Source of the DNA: Actinoplanes lutulentus
GTDB taxonomy: Bacteria; Actinomycetota; Actinomycetes; Mycobacteriales; Micromonosporaceae
Assembly (NCBI RefSeq): GCF_003259845.1
Contig: NZ_QLMJ01000029.1
Coordinates: 56,127-120,126 of the forward strand
Length of the DNA: 64,000 bases
Direction: 5' to 3'
A program made the position numbers and the translations under genes. Under the pieces are notes generated by a model, which saw only the letters and a program-made list of their open reading frames with translations, had not been told where the DNA came from and did no database searches. Below are positions 35,418 to 43,450 of this stretch, piece by piece. Numbering within the stretch: the first letter of the stretch is position 1; every line of letters begins with the position of its first letter.

Positions 35418-35483
35418 GTGGATTCCTCCGGTTGTGGGTTCGAACTGAAACCATCGTCGGGCGGATCGGCCGCCCGGTCCTAA

Positions 35484-35497
35484 GTCAGTCGACTGAC
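35484..35497 (-). promoter_or_regulatory. 14-bp palindrome, operator candidate (copy 1)
   Basis: GTCAGTCGACTGAC is a perfect palindrome 66 bases before the start of the broken hydrolase gene. Downstream of it, 35445-35457 carries CTGAAACCATCGT on the plus strand, matched near the other copy. Confidence 0.6.
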
Positions 35498-35622
35498 CCA
35501 TTCACTACGCGGCCAGGACCTGCGGCAACGGGCGGCGGAGGGCCACAACGGTGGGCAGCACCGCTGCCGCCGGCGTGAGCACCACGCCGCACACGGTAAC
35601 CACCGCGATCGAGCCCAGGCCG

Positions 35623-36327
35623 TCAGCGATCCGCCGCCGGTACGCGGATCGCGATCATCGCGATGTCGTCGGTCTGCTCGGTGTCCGATCCGGCCGCGGT
35701 CAGCACGTCGGCCAGGCTGCCATGGGCGCTCGCCGCGAGGCGGCGGTTCAGCCGTGCGATCCCGTCGTCGAGGCTGTGGCCGCGGCGTTCGACAAGGCCG
35801 TCGGTGTAGAGCAGCACGGTGGCGCCGGGCGGCAGGGCGCAGGTCCAGGTGTGCCGGCGCGCGTACTGGCGGACGCCGATCAGGATGTCGTGGCCGCTCA
35901 GCGTCCGTACCCGGCCGTCTCGGCAGATCAGCACCGGCGGCGGGTGGCCCGCGTTGGACCAGCGCAGCCGGTGTCTTCCGTCGATGGTGTCGAGCGCGGC
36001 GACGACCGCGGTGGCGACGGACGGATCGCCGAGCCGGTGATTGGCCGCGTCGAGCCGTCGCAACAGGGCGGAGGGGGACTCGTCGCGGTCCACCGCGTAC
36101 GCCCGCAACATGCTCCGCAACTGGCTCATCCGCGCCGCCGCCGCCATGTCGTGCCCCGCCACGTCGCCGATCATCGCGGTCAGCCTGCCGCTGATGCCGG
36201 GCACCGCGTCGTACCAGTCGCCGCCCACCGCGTTCGCCCTGTCGGCCGGCAGATAGTGGGCGGCGACCTGGTACGGGTCGACCGCCGGCAGTATTTGGGT
36301 GCGGTGGGTGAGAGTCGGCGCGGTCAT
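35623..36327 (-). CDS. PP2C-type SpoIIE-like serine phosphatase
   Basis: 234 residues, nearly all phosphatase domain. The metal-binding Asp residues are visible in GGDWYDA, GDVAGHD, YTDGLVE and TDDIAM. No PAS, GAF or kinase domain is attached. SpoIIE-type phosphatases dephosphorylate anti-anti-sigma (STAS) proteins and so release a sigma factor from its anti-sigma. No STAS or anti-sigma gene is adjacent. The palindrome at 36389-36402 lies 61 bases upstream of the start. Confidence 0.88.
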   Translation of the reverse strand: MTAPTLTHRTQILPAVDPYQVAAHYLPADRANAVGGDWYDAVPGISGRLTAMIGDVAGHDMAAAARMSQLRSMLRAYAVDRDESPSALLRRLDAANHRLGDPSVATAVVAALDTIDGRHRLRWSNAGHPPPVLICRDGRVRTLSGHDILIGVRQYARRHTWTCALPPGATVLLYTDGLVERRGHSLDDGIARLNRRLAASAHGSLADVLTAAGSDTEQTDDIAMIAIRVPAADR

Positions 36328-36388
36328 GGCTGCTCCTGATCGTGGTGGTCAGCTGAACACCATCGTGGAGGTCCGCGCGGCCGTTGCC

Positions 36389-36402
36389 ATCAGTCAACTG
36401 AC
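36389..36402 (-). promoter_or_regulatory. operator candidate (copy 2)
   Basis: Read on the minus strand this is GTCAGTTGACTGAT, 12 of 14 bases identical to the palindrome at 35484. It is placed similarly (61 against 66 bases) before a minus-strand start. CTGAACACCATCGT at 36353-36366 matches the second element of copy 1. Confidence 0.6.
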
Positions 36403-36417
36403 TCGCGGCTCCGGTAA

Positions 36418-36648
36418 GAGCAGCCGGAGTCGTACGCCTCAGCCGCCACCCAGGACCCGGAGCTGTTCCTGGCCGAGTCCCCCGGCACCGAGTCCGACAT
36501 CGAGATCCGTGGCACGGCTGTCGCCGCCACCCCGGCCGGCCCGGGCCAGCCGGAACAGGTGGCGTACACCGCACCCGCGGACGGCTGCGTCGGCGTCGTG
36601 GTGATCAACAGGGCGGGAGTCGGGACGTACACGGTGACCCGGTCCTGA
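36418..36648 (+). pseudogene. fragment resembling a pre-peptidase C-terminal domain
   Basis: An open stretch without a start codon encodes about 76 residues including ELFLAESPGTESDIEIRGTA and ADGCVGVVVINRAGVGTYTV, the beta pattern of PPC domains at the end of secreted proteases. A stop at 36415 blocks it upstream and no catalytic domain is nearby, so it is read as a remnant. Confidence 0.35.
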
Positions 36649-36715
36649 CCGATCGGTTCCGGTGGGCCCGATTGGCCCACCGGAACCGCGCCACTCCCGG
36701 GAGCGTCCCAGAGTG

Positions 36716-37465
36716 ATGAGCCGACGACCGCTGATGTACGCCGCTCCGGCCCTGCTGCTCCTGATCTTCGCCTGTGGTTCCGGCGAACCGCCGCGCCCAC
36801 CGGCGGACCCGGCGACCGCGATCCTGGTGGTGAACCGGTCACCCGGCCTGCCCACCACCGCCGAGCAGTGGACGCTGCCGGATTTCACGCTCTACGGCGA
36901 CGGCACCGCCGTGCTTCCGGGAGAGACCCGCGGTGCCCTGCTGACCGGGGTACGGCGCACCGTCACAGCGGAGCGGATCGCCGAGTGGTACCGGACGGCG
37001 CAGCGGGCCGGGCTGTTCACCGGCCGCACCCACGACCGCGCAATCGCCGACGCCGGGGCGCTCACCGTGCGCATCACCGACGACGCAGGCACCCACGAGA
37101 CCGTCGTGGCCGGGCCGGAACAGGATGAAAGTGGGCTCCGCGGCGAGGTGATCGCGTTCGCCGAGACGGTGATGGCCGGCGGTACCGACGCGGGCGAGTA
37201 CCGGCCACAGCGCTACGCGGTACTCGTCACGGGCGCTTCCGACGGCCAGGGCCCGGCCCGGCCATGGCCGCTCACCGTGCCGCTGGCACAGATCAACGGG
37301 GCGCCGTCGGAGCCGTGCCAGGTGCTGCCCCCTGAGGAGGCGGAACCGCTGATGCCGGAGTTCGCCGGCGCCGGCCCGGACACCCGTTGGGAGTCCCAGG
37401 GCCAGCGGGTGTCGTTGATGATGCGGCCCCTGCTGCCGGACGAACACACCTGCGCCGACCTCTGA
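36716..37465 (+). CDS. putative lipoprotein of unknown function
   Basis: 249 residues from the ATG at 36716; an earlier ATG at 36662 would add 18 residues before the signal. The leader MYAAPALLLLIFACGSGEPP has a lipobox-like IFAC, so lipid attachment at Cys is likely and the protein should sit on the outer face of the membrane. The mature part has repeated strands and a Cys pair near the ends (PCQVLPPE, HTCADL). No family is recognised. It stands alone on the plus strand. Confidence 0.7.
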   Translation: MSRRPLMYAAPALLLLIFACGSGEPPRPPADPATAILVVNRSPGLPTTAEQWTLPDFTLYGDGTAVLPGETRGALLTGVRRTVTAERIAEWYRTAQRAGLFTGRTHDRAIADAGALTVRITDDAGTHETVVAGPEQDESGLRGEVIAFAETVMAGGTDAGEYRPQRYAVLVTGASDGQGPARPWPLTVPLAQINGAPSEPCQVLPPEEAEPLMPEFAGAGPDTRWESQGQRVSLMMRPLLPDEHTCADL

Positions 37466-37467
37466 CC

Positions 37468-37650
37468 ACAAGCGCACCGGACGAGGACCTGGACCGCCTC
37501 GAAGCGTTCACCTACCTGACCGTCCCGGAACGGGCCTCCTACCTCGCCATCATGCGGCTCTTCACCGCCTCGCTGATGACCGACCTCTCCTGGGGAAACC
37601 TCCTACCCAGCTCGCACACGATCCGCGTGAAGAGCATCGAGGAGTAACAG
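37468..37650 (+). pseudogene. short remnant resembling DUF2397 N-terminus
   Basis: The frame closed at 37647 contains LDRLEAFTYLTVPERASYLA followed by IMRLFTASL, which resembles the start of DUF2397 (TIGR02677) proteins of type II Wadjet-like loci. It then dissolves (WGNLLPSSHTIRV). No start with a ribosome site and no partner genes are found. The assignment is tentative. Confidence 0.3.
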
Positions 37651-38096
37651 CAGGCGAGATCGCGATATCAAGCCGCGGTCCGAACGCCAGCAGGTGAGCA
37701 CCGGCGCCCGGACCGCCTCCACGGTACGGGCGAAGACGTCGACCGGGCTGCGAACCTCAGTGACCCGGGTACCGGCCAGCCGTACGAAGTCGCCTTCCCG
37801 GTCAAGACCGGCCTCAAGCCGCGAAGCTCCCCACCCGCTGACCTGGCCCACCATCTGTTCATCACGTCCCGGGTCTGCAAGGACCGGTGCGGCGCCATCG
37901 TCAGGCTCGAGCCATCCAGAGCACACTCACCGCCCCGGCGTGCCGGCCCATAACGCCACGGATCTGCGTGTAGAGCACCGGCGGCTCGGACTCTGCGAGT
38001 CCGTTCCAAGCCCAAGACCGCTGCGCGCCACGCCGGCGTGGTTCACGAGCGCCTCTACCTCTGTACTGTGGGCTGACACTTACCGCAGGAGAGCGC
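37651..38096. other. gene-free stretch before the polysaccharide locus
   Basis: About 445 bases with only short overlapping frames on both strands and no recognisable protein. It probably contains the promoter of the glycosyltransferase operon near its right end and may be decayed coding DNA. Confidence 0.45.
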
Positions 38097-38777
38097 GTGG
38101 TTCAAGGAGCACCGCAGGTCACCGTGCTCCTTCCTGCTCGCAACGAAGCCGCCAACCTCGGCTGGGTGCTGCAGCGGATGCCGTCGTTCGTCGACGAGGT
38201 CGTGCTGATCGACGGCGATTCGCACGATGAAACCGCCGACCTGGCGGTTCGCCACCGGCCCGACATCCGGGTCGTCCACCAGGGTGACGGCCTCGGCAAG
38301 GGCAGCGGCGTCCGGGCCGGGTTGCGTGCCGGGGCCGGCGACATCCTGGTGGTGATGGATGCCGACGGCAGCATGTCGCCGGACGAGATCCGGGCGCTGA
38401 TCGGGCCGCTCCATCGCGGATACGACCTGGTGAAGGGCTCGCGATTCCGGCCGGGCGGCGGATCGCACGACATCACGCCGTGGCGGCGGCTGGGCAACCG
38501 GCTACTGCTGACGGTGCTGAACGCACTTTACGCCACCCGCCACACCGACCTCTGCTACGGCTTCTGGGCGGTCCGGCGGGAGGCTCTCGACCGGCTGCCG
38601 CTCACCGCGGACGGGTTCGAGATCGAGGCGGAGGTGATTGTCCGGGCGGTCCGGGCCGGGCTGCGGATCGCCGAAGTCCCGAGCGTCGAGCTGGCGCGGC
38701 GCAGCGGACGGTCGCATCTGCGCAGCATCCCGGACGGCTGGCGGGTGCTGCGGGTGCTGCTGCGGGTGCCGGTCTGA
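38097..38777 (+). CDS. glycosyltransferase family 2 (dolichyl-phosphate-mannose-synthase-like)
   Basis: 226 residues, GTG start after CAGGAG. The GT-A fold is clear: VTVLLPARNEAANLGWVLQR, EVVLIDGDSHDET, DILVVMDADGSM (DxD) and YDLVKGSRFRPGGGSHD. TPWRRLGNRLLLTVLNALY before the acceptor region is typical of polyprenyl-phosphate sugar transferases. It probably loads a sugar onto a lipid carrier at the membrane. It is the first of four genes coupled by overlaps (stop overlaps the next ATG by one base). Confidence 0.87.
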   Translation: MVQGAPQVTVLLPARNEAANLGWVLQRMPSFVDEVVLIDGDSHDETADLAVRHRPDIRVVHQGDGLGKGSGVRAGLRAGAGDILVVMDADGSMSPDEIRALIGPLHRGYDLVKGSRFRPGGGSHDITPWRRLGNRLLLTVLNALYATRHTDLCYGFWAVRREALDRLPLTADGFEIEAEVIVRAVRAGLRIAEVPSVELARRSGRSHLRSIPDGWRVLRVLLRVPV

Positions 38778-39940
38778 TGGCTACGCTGGTCGGCGACGTC
38801 CGCCTGGAGGACCCGGTTGCGGTCGGACCGTCGCCCGGGCACGACTCGGCGCGGCTATTGGTCTGGTCGGGGGACACACCACTCGGCGAGATCCGGCTGC
38901 CGTTGCCGGTCACCGGCCTGACCGGAGCGGACCTCGTCGCGGCGGTGCGGGCACAGCTCGGCGCACGACCGTCCGTTTCTTCTCCGGGTGGGGCGCCGGT
39001 CACCCGTACCCTGATCAGTGTCGTCGTGGCCAGCCACGAACGCACCGCAAGTCTTCTCCGCTGCCTGGACTCCCTGCAACGGCTGCGGCACCAGCCGAGC
39101 GAGGTGATCGTCGTCGACAGCGCTCCCGCGTCGGACCGCACCGCGCAGGCCCTCGCCGATCGTGTGGGCGGCGTTCCGCTGCGCTACCTGCGCACCGACC
39201 GGCCAGGCGTAGCCCATGCGCACAACCTCGCGCTCGCCCGGGTACGCACCGACATCGTGGCGTTCACCGACGACGACGTGATCGTCCATCCGAACTGGAC
39301 GGCCGCGCTCGGCGGCGCGTTCACCGACGACGACATCGTCTGCGCCACCGGGCTCATCCTGCCCGCCGAGCTCGATACACCGGCCCAGCAGCTGATAGAA
39401 GACCTTGGGGGCTACGCGCGCGGCTTCGAGCGACGGAGGCTCTCGACGGCAGCGCCGCCGCCGGACCCGCTGTTCCCGTTCACCGTGGGTCGCCTCGGCT
39501 CCGGCGCGAACATGGCGTTCCGCACCGACTGGCTGCGCGGACGAGGTGGGTTCGACGCCGCCATCGGCACCGGCACCCCGGCGCGCGGTGGTGACGACCT
39601 GGCCGCCTTCGCCGACGTGCTCCTCGATGGGCGCGTCCTCGTCTATGAACCCGGCGCGGTGGTCCGGCATGTCCATCGCCGCGAGCTCGGCGAGCTGCGC
39701 AAGATCATTCACAGCTATGGGTACGGTCTGAGCGCCTACCTATTGTCGACCATCGCGTGCCGTCCGCAAGCGTTGCCGATGATGCTGCGCCGGGGAGCGG
39801 GCGCCGTACGCTACCTGGCCGCACCGGCGTCACCGAGGAATCGCGGAAAGGGTCCCGGGCTCACCCTTCTCGAGCTGGCCGGGGTGCTGGCCGGCCCGTG
39901 GGGCTACTTGCGCAGCCGGTGGCGGTATCGCGATGGCTGA
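38777..39940 (+). CDS. glycosyltransferase family 2
   Basis: 387 residues, ATG overlapping the stop before it. An N-terminal part of about 75 residues precedes the GT-A domain: LISVVVASHERTASLLRCLD, EVIVVDSAPASD, DIVAFTDDDVIVHPNW (DDD metal site) and a later RGGDDLAAFADVLLDGRVLV. Transfer of a nucleotide-activated sugar to a growing glycan is expected. The extra N-terminal domain is seen in some actinobacterial exopolysaccharide transferases but has no named role. Confidence 0.85.
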   Translation: MATLVGDVRLEDPVAVGPSPGHDSARLLVWSGDTPLGEIRLPLPVTGLTGADLVAAVRAQLGARPSVSSPGGAPVTRTLISVVVASHERTASLLRCLDSLQRLRHQPSEVIVVDSAPASDRTAQALADRVGGVPLRYLRTDRPGVAHAHNLALARVRTDIVAFTDDDVIVHPNWTAALGGAFTDDDIVCATGLILPAELDTPAQQLIEDLGGYARGFERRRLSTAAPPPDPLFPFTVGRLGSGANMAFRTDWLRGRGGFDAAIGTGTPARGGDDLAAFADVLLDGRVLVYEPGAVVRHVHRRELGELRKIIHSYGYGLSAYLLSTIACRPQALPMMLRRGAGAVRYLAAPASPRNRGKGPGLTLLELAGVLAGPWGYLRSRWRYRDG

Positions 39941-40802
39941 GCTGCGCGTCTCGGTGGTCGTCTGCACCTATTCGATGAGCCGGTGGGAGTCGCTGCGGGC
40001 GTCGGTGGCGTCTGTGGAGGCGTTGTCGCCCTTCGAGATCATCGTGGTGGTCGATCACTGCCCTGAGCTGGCGGATCGGTGTCACCGATCTTTCTCGGTC
40101 ATGGTGTTGGAGAGCTCCGAGCCGCCCGGGTTGTCGGGCGCCCGCAACGCCGGGGTGCGCGCCTGCGCCGGTGACGTGGTCGCGTTCGTGGACGACGACG
40201 CGGTTGTCGACCGCCAGTGGCTGTCCTTGCTTATTCGTTCATATAGTGATGAGTCGGTTTCCGGGGTAGGTGGCTGCGTCGAGCCGATGTGGAACGGCGG
40301 GCGTCCGGCATGGTTTCCGCCGGAATTCGACTGGGTCGTCGGGTGCAGCCACAGTGGAATGCCACGGGAGCTGGCGGCGGTGCGGAACTTGATCGGGACG
40401 AACATGTCGTTCCGGACCTCGGTCCTGCGAGAGTCGGGCGGGTTCCGGACCTCGCTGGGACGCCGGGGTGACCGGCTGCTCTTCGGTGAAGAGACCGAGC
40501 TCTGCATTCGGATCGGCGGCACCCTGCTCTACGATCCCCGGGCACGGGTACGGCACCACGTGCCCGTCGCGCGGCAGACGGTCCGCTACTTCGTGACTCG
40601 CTGCTTCGGCGAAGGGCTGTCGAAAGCGCGGATCACCCGGCTGGTCGGCGCCGGACGCGGCCTCGCCGACGAGCGGGCCCACGTCCGTCGGACCCTGCCC
40701 CGCGCCCTGGCCCGTGCCACCCCGGCCCGGTTCGCGGCGATCCTTGGCGGACTCGCCGTCACCGCGCTCGGCTACGCGGCCGGCCTGGCGAGCCGCCGAT
40801 GA
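39933..40802 (+). CDS. glycosyltransferase family 2
   Basis: 289 residues, starting eight bases before the previous stop. It opens with LRVSVVVCTYSMSRWESL; DVVAFVDDDAVVDRQW gives the metal-binding acidic site, and FGEETELCIRIGGTLLYDP the acceptor-side acidic motif. It resembles the preceding gene in plan but lacks its N-terminal domain. A short hydrophobic segment lies at the C-terminus (AILGGLAVTALGYAAGLA). It is probably part of the same polymer-building set. Confidence 0.85.
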   Translation: MAELRVSVVVCTYSMSRWESLRASVASVEALSPFEIIVVVDHCPELADRCHRSFSVMVLESSEPPGLSGARNAGVRACAGDVVAFVDDDAVVDRQWLSLLIRSYSDESVSGVGGCVEPMWNGGRPAWFPPEFDWVVGCSHSGMPRELAAVRNLIGTNMSFRTSVLRESGGFRTSLGRRGDRLLFGEETELCIRIGGTLLYDPRARVRHHVPVARQTVRYFVTRCFGEGLSKARITRLVGAGRGLADERAHVRRTLPRALARATPARFAAILGGLAVTALGYAAGLASRR

Positions 40803-41542
40803 TCCCGGTGCTGCTCTATCACTCGGTCAGCGAGGCCTCGTCGCCGTTCGCAATCACCGACGCCGTCTTTCGGGAGCATCTGCGGATCATCGTGGCGTCC
40901 GGGCGTACGCCGATGACAGTCTCCGAGCTGTTCGCCGGGGACGGCCCGAAGCCGGAGCGGCCGGTCGTCGTCACCGTCGACGACGGGTTCACCGACACGG
41001 CCACGGTGGCTGGCCCGTTGCTCGCAGAGCATCGGATCCCGGCGACCGTCTACGTGACGACCGCCTTCCTCGGCGGCCGGAACCGTCTGGACCGGGCCGG
41101 CGTGCGTGACCTGCACGCGATGGGTCACGAAATCGGCGGGCACTCGGTCCACCACCGGGAACTGGACGTGCTGCCTGCCCGGCAGGCCCACGCCGAGGTC
41201 ATCGGCTGCCGCGACACGCTGCGGGATCTTCTAGGCGTGCCGGTCCACTCGTTCGCCTACCCGTACGGATACGCCAGCGCCCGTGTCCGGCGGTTGGTCG
41301 CCGCGGCGGGTCACACGACGGCCTGCGCTGTCCGCGACACCCATGCCACCGCGGCCGAGCCGCCGTACGCCGTCAGCCGCCTCACCGTCCGAGCCACCAC
41401 GGACACGGATCGGCTGCGCGGCTGGCTCGACGGCACGATCCGCCCGCAGGCGTGGGCGCGTGACGGCCTCGCCGTCCGTGGCTGGCGGGCCTACCGGGCG
41501 GTTAGGACACGAGCCTCGCCCTGGCGGAAGACCTCGGTGTAG
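40799..41542 (+). CDS. polysaccharide deacetylase (NodB/CE4)
   Basis: 247 residues, ATG overlapping the previous stop. The NodB homology motifs are present: VVVTVDDGFTDT (base Asp and metal Asp), HSVHHREL (metal His pair), FAYPYGYAS. CE4 enzymes remove N- or O-acetyl groups from glycans such as peptidoglycan, chitin or exopolysaccharide. It has no signal peptide, so either a cytoplasmic precursor is the substrate or export is unconventional. Its 3' end overlaps the converging membrane-protein gene by 52 bases. Confidence 0.87.
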   Translation: MIPVLLYHSVSEASSPFAITDAVFREHLRIIVASGRTPMTVSELFAGDGPKPERPVVVTVDDGFTDTATVAGPLLAEHRIPATVYVTTAFLGGRNRLDRAGVRDLHAMGHEIGGHSVHHRELDVLPARQAHAEVIGCRDTLRDLLGVPVHSFAYPYGYASARVRRLVAAAGHTTACAVRDTHATAAEPPYAVSRLTVRATTDTDRLRGWLDGTIRPQAWARDGLAVRGWRAYRAVRTRASPWRKTSV

Positions 41543-43362
41543 CCGTTGGCGAGCAGCCGTTCGGCCCAGTCCGGCGGCCCGTTGCCGGCGAGCCGGGCGT
41601 GGGCGACCTGCCCCTCGGTGATGAGAATCCAGTCGGGACGCAGGATCAGCGCGCAGTCGGTCTGGTCGCCCGGGGTCAGGCAGCGGTCGTCGTCCAGCAG
41701 GAAGCTCGACCTCGGCCCGGCCGGCCCGAGCCGGCTGTACGGCGAGAAGCCGCTGTACTGCGCCAGTGAGGCGGTCGCCGGCACGTGCTCACCGACGTAT
41801 GCGGAGGCCGCCACGTCGGCGGGTGTGACCCGTTCGAACGGCTGATTGGCGCCGCGAGACGCGATCGACGCGACGGCGGCGAGCACGAGGATGCAGGCCG
41901 TCGCGACCCGGTGCACCGGGATCAGCGACGCTGCCAGCACCGCCGTCGCGGGCAGCGAGAACAGGAACGCCCGTAGCATCACCTCCCCGCCATAGCTGTT
42001 GAGTGCCACCAGAATAAACGGCGCGACCGCGAGCCCGGCCAGGACGAGCTGCCGAGGTCTGGTGAGAGCGGCCGCGGCCGCCGCCAGGAGGTAGGCGGCG
42101 CTGACGGTTACGCGCAGAAGCTGCATCCGCACGTGCTCCGGCGTCCCGTCGATGCGGACGAACACTGCCAACCGCAGCGTCTCACGCAGCCGGCCGATGT
42201 CACCGAGGATCTCGCCCGGGTTCCGGCGGGAGAATTCAGCGGCTCCCACCACTACCCAGCCGGCGAACAACACACCCACTACGATGGCGAGGCCCCGATG
42301 CCGCAGCCGGCCGGCCACCTGCAGCACAAGCAGCCAGAGGACGAGGACCACCGGCGTCAGCTGGTGCGTGATTACCACGGCGCCAGTCATGAGCAGCACG
42401 AACGCCTCGACGGCCACCGGTACGCGGCGTCCGAGTCCGGGCCGTGCCGCCGCGACGGGGATCCACCGCCGCCATCCCGCGCCGGGCACGCCGGGGGAGC
42501 CCGCGGTCAGCCACAGCAGCAGGCTCACCGCCGAGACCGCGAGCACCAGCGCCACCGCCTGCGGGGACAGGTAGTCCTGCTGGTACCAGTTGCCGAGCAG
42601 GAACAGCAGCGGCGCTAGGTACGCAGCCCGGCGGTCCCGCAGCAGCACCCGTGCCATCAGCAGAACGGGTGGCGCCATCAGCAGGTTGAGTACGATCGGC
42701 GTGGGTGCCAGGAGGGACATCGCACTTGGCAGTCCGGCCGCATCAGTCAGATTCGCCGAGGCGGCGAAGAAGGCCGGCCAGCTGAATCTGGCGTCGAAGT
42801 AGGGCACCACGTCGCCGTATACCGCGATGTAGTCGACGAAGGACGCGATTGTCCAGGCCACGGGTGGGAACGGCTCCGGCTCGATGGCGGCCGGGAATCC
42901 AAACAGGACGACGGCAAAGCCGACCAGCCCTTTCGGCCCCAGCACGGACAGAACGGCCAGCGCCAGCAGCAGCGGGATCGGGACCACCGAGATGAGGCCG
43001 TACCCGTTCATCTCGGCCGGATCGGTGACCGCTATCGCCCAGGCGAAGAGCCCGCCCGCGACGAGCAGCGCCACGGGCGTGCACCGACCCGGTCGCCAAG
43101 CGGCCACACGTGGCCGGTCACGCCACCAGCGGACCGCGAGGAGGACCGCGCCGATGAGGGCGATCGGCACGAGCGCCGTAGCCGTACTGAGCAGGCCCAT
43201 CCGGAGCAGCACGTAACTGGCCACCAGATTCGTGGCCAGAGATACGCCGACGGCAAGCACCAGCGTCGCGAGACGGTCCGGCAGGCGCAGCAGCATCGCG
43301 GCCGGCAGGCCCGGCATCAGAAGGAAGAACGCGACCGCCAGCAGTGTGATCAGCAAGTCCAC
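41491..43362 (-). CDS. large polytopic membrane protein (GT-C-like)
   Basis: 623 residues from a GTG preceded by GGAGAG; a longer frame upstream is polar and off-pattern. There are about 13-15 hydrophobic segments (LLITLLAVAFFLLMPGLPAA onward). Luminal-looking loops carry Asp/Glu (YGDVVPYFDARFSWPAFFAA) and a soluble C-terminal domain of about 110 residues. The layout suits a GT-C glycosyltransferase or polymer-handling integral membrane protein, though no signature is decisive. It is divergent from the NACHT gene and overlaps the deacetylase gene tail to tail, so it belongs to the polysaccharide locus by position. Confidence 0.75.
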   Translation of the reverse strand: MDLLITLLAVAFFLLMPGLPAAMLLRLPDRLATLVLAVGVSLATNLVASYVLLRMGLLSTATALVPIALIGAVLLAVRWWRDRPRVAAWRPGRCTPVALLVAGGLFAWAIAVTDPAEMNGYGLISVVPIPLLLALAVLSVLGPKGLVGFAVVLFGFPAAIEPEPFPPVAWTIASFVDYIAVYGDVVPYFDARFSWPAFFAASANLTDAAGLPSAMSLLAPTPIVLNLLMAPPVLLMARVLLRDRRAAYLAPLLFLLGNWYQQDYLSPQAVALVLAVSAVSLLLWLTAGSPGVPGAGWRRWIPVAAARPGLGRRVPVAVEAFVLLMTGAVVITHQLTPVVLVLWLLVLQVAGRLRHRGLAIVVGVLFAGWVVVGAAEFSRRNPGEILGDIGRLRETLRLAVFVRIDGTPEHVRMQLLRVTVSAAYLLAAAAAALTRPRQLVLAGLAVAPFILVALNSYGGEVMLRAFLFSLPATAVLAASLIPVHRVATACILVLAAVASIASRGANQPFERVTPADVAASAYVGEHVPATASLAQYSGFSPYSRLGPAGPRSSFLLDDDRCLTPGDQTDCALILRPDWILITEGQVAHARLAGNGPPDWAERLLANGYTEVFRQGEARVLTAR

Positions 43363-43450
43363 GCTCTCTCCGGAGAGGGACGAAAATGCATGACAACCAT
43401 CAGGGATCCGCGGGCGAGCAAAATCGCCGACTGGCCGTGATAATACGTTG

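Noticed and set aside
37603..37926. 107-codon minus-strand frame
   Set aside because: No ribosome site, no family resemblance and overlapping equally long frames on the other strand.
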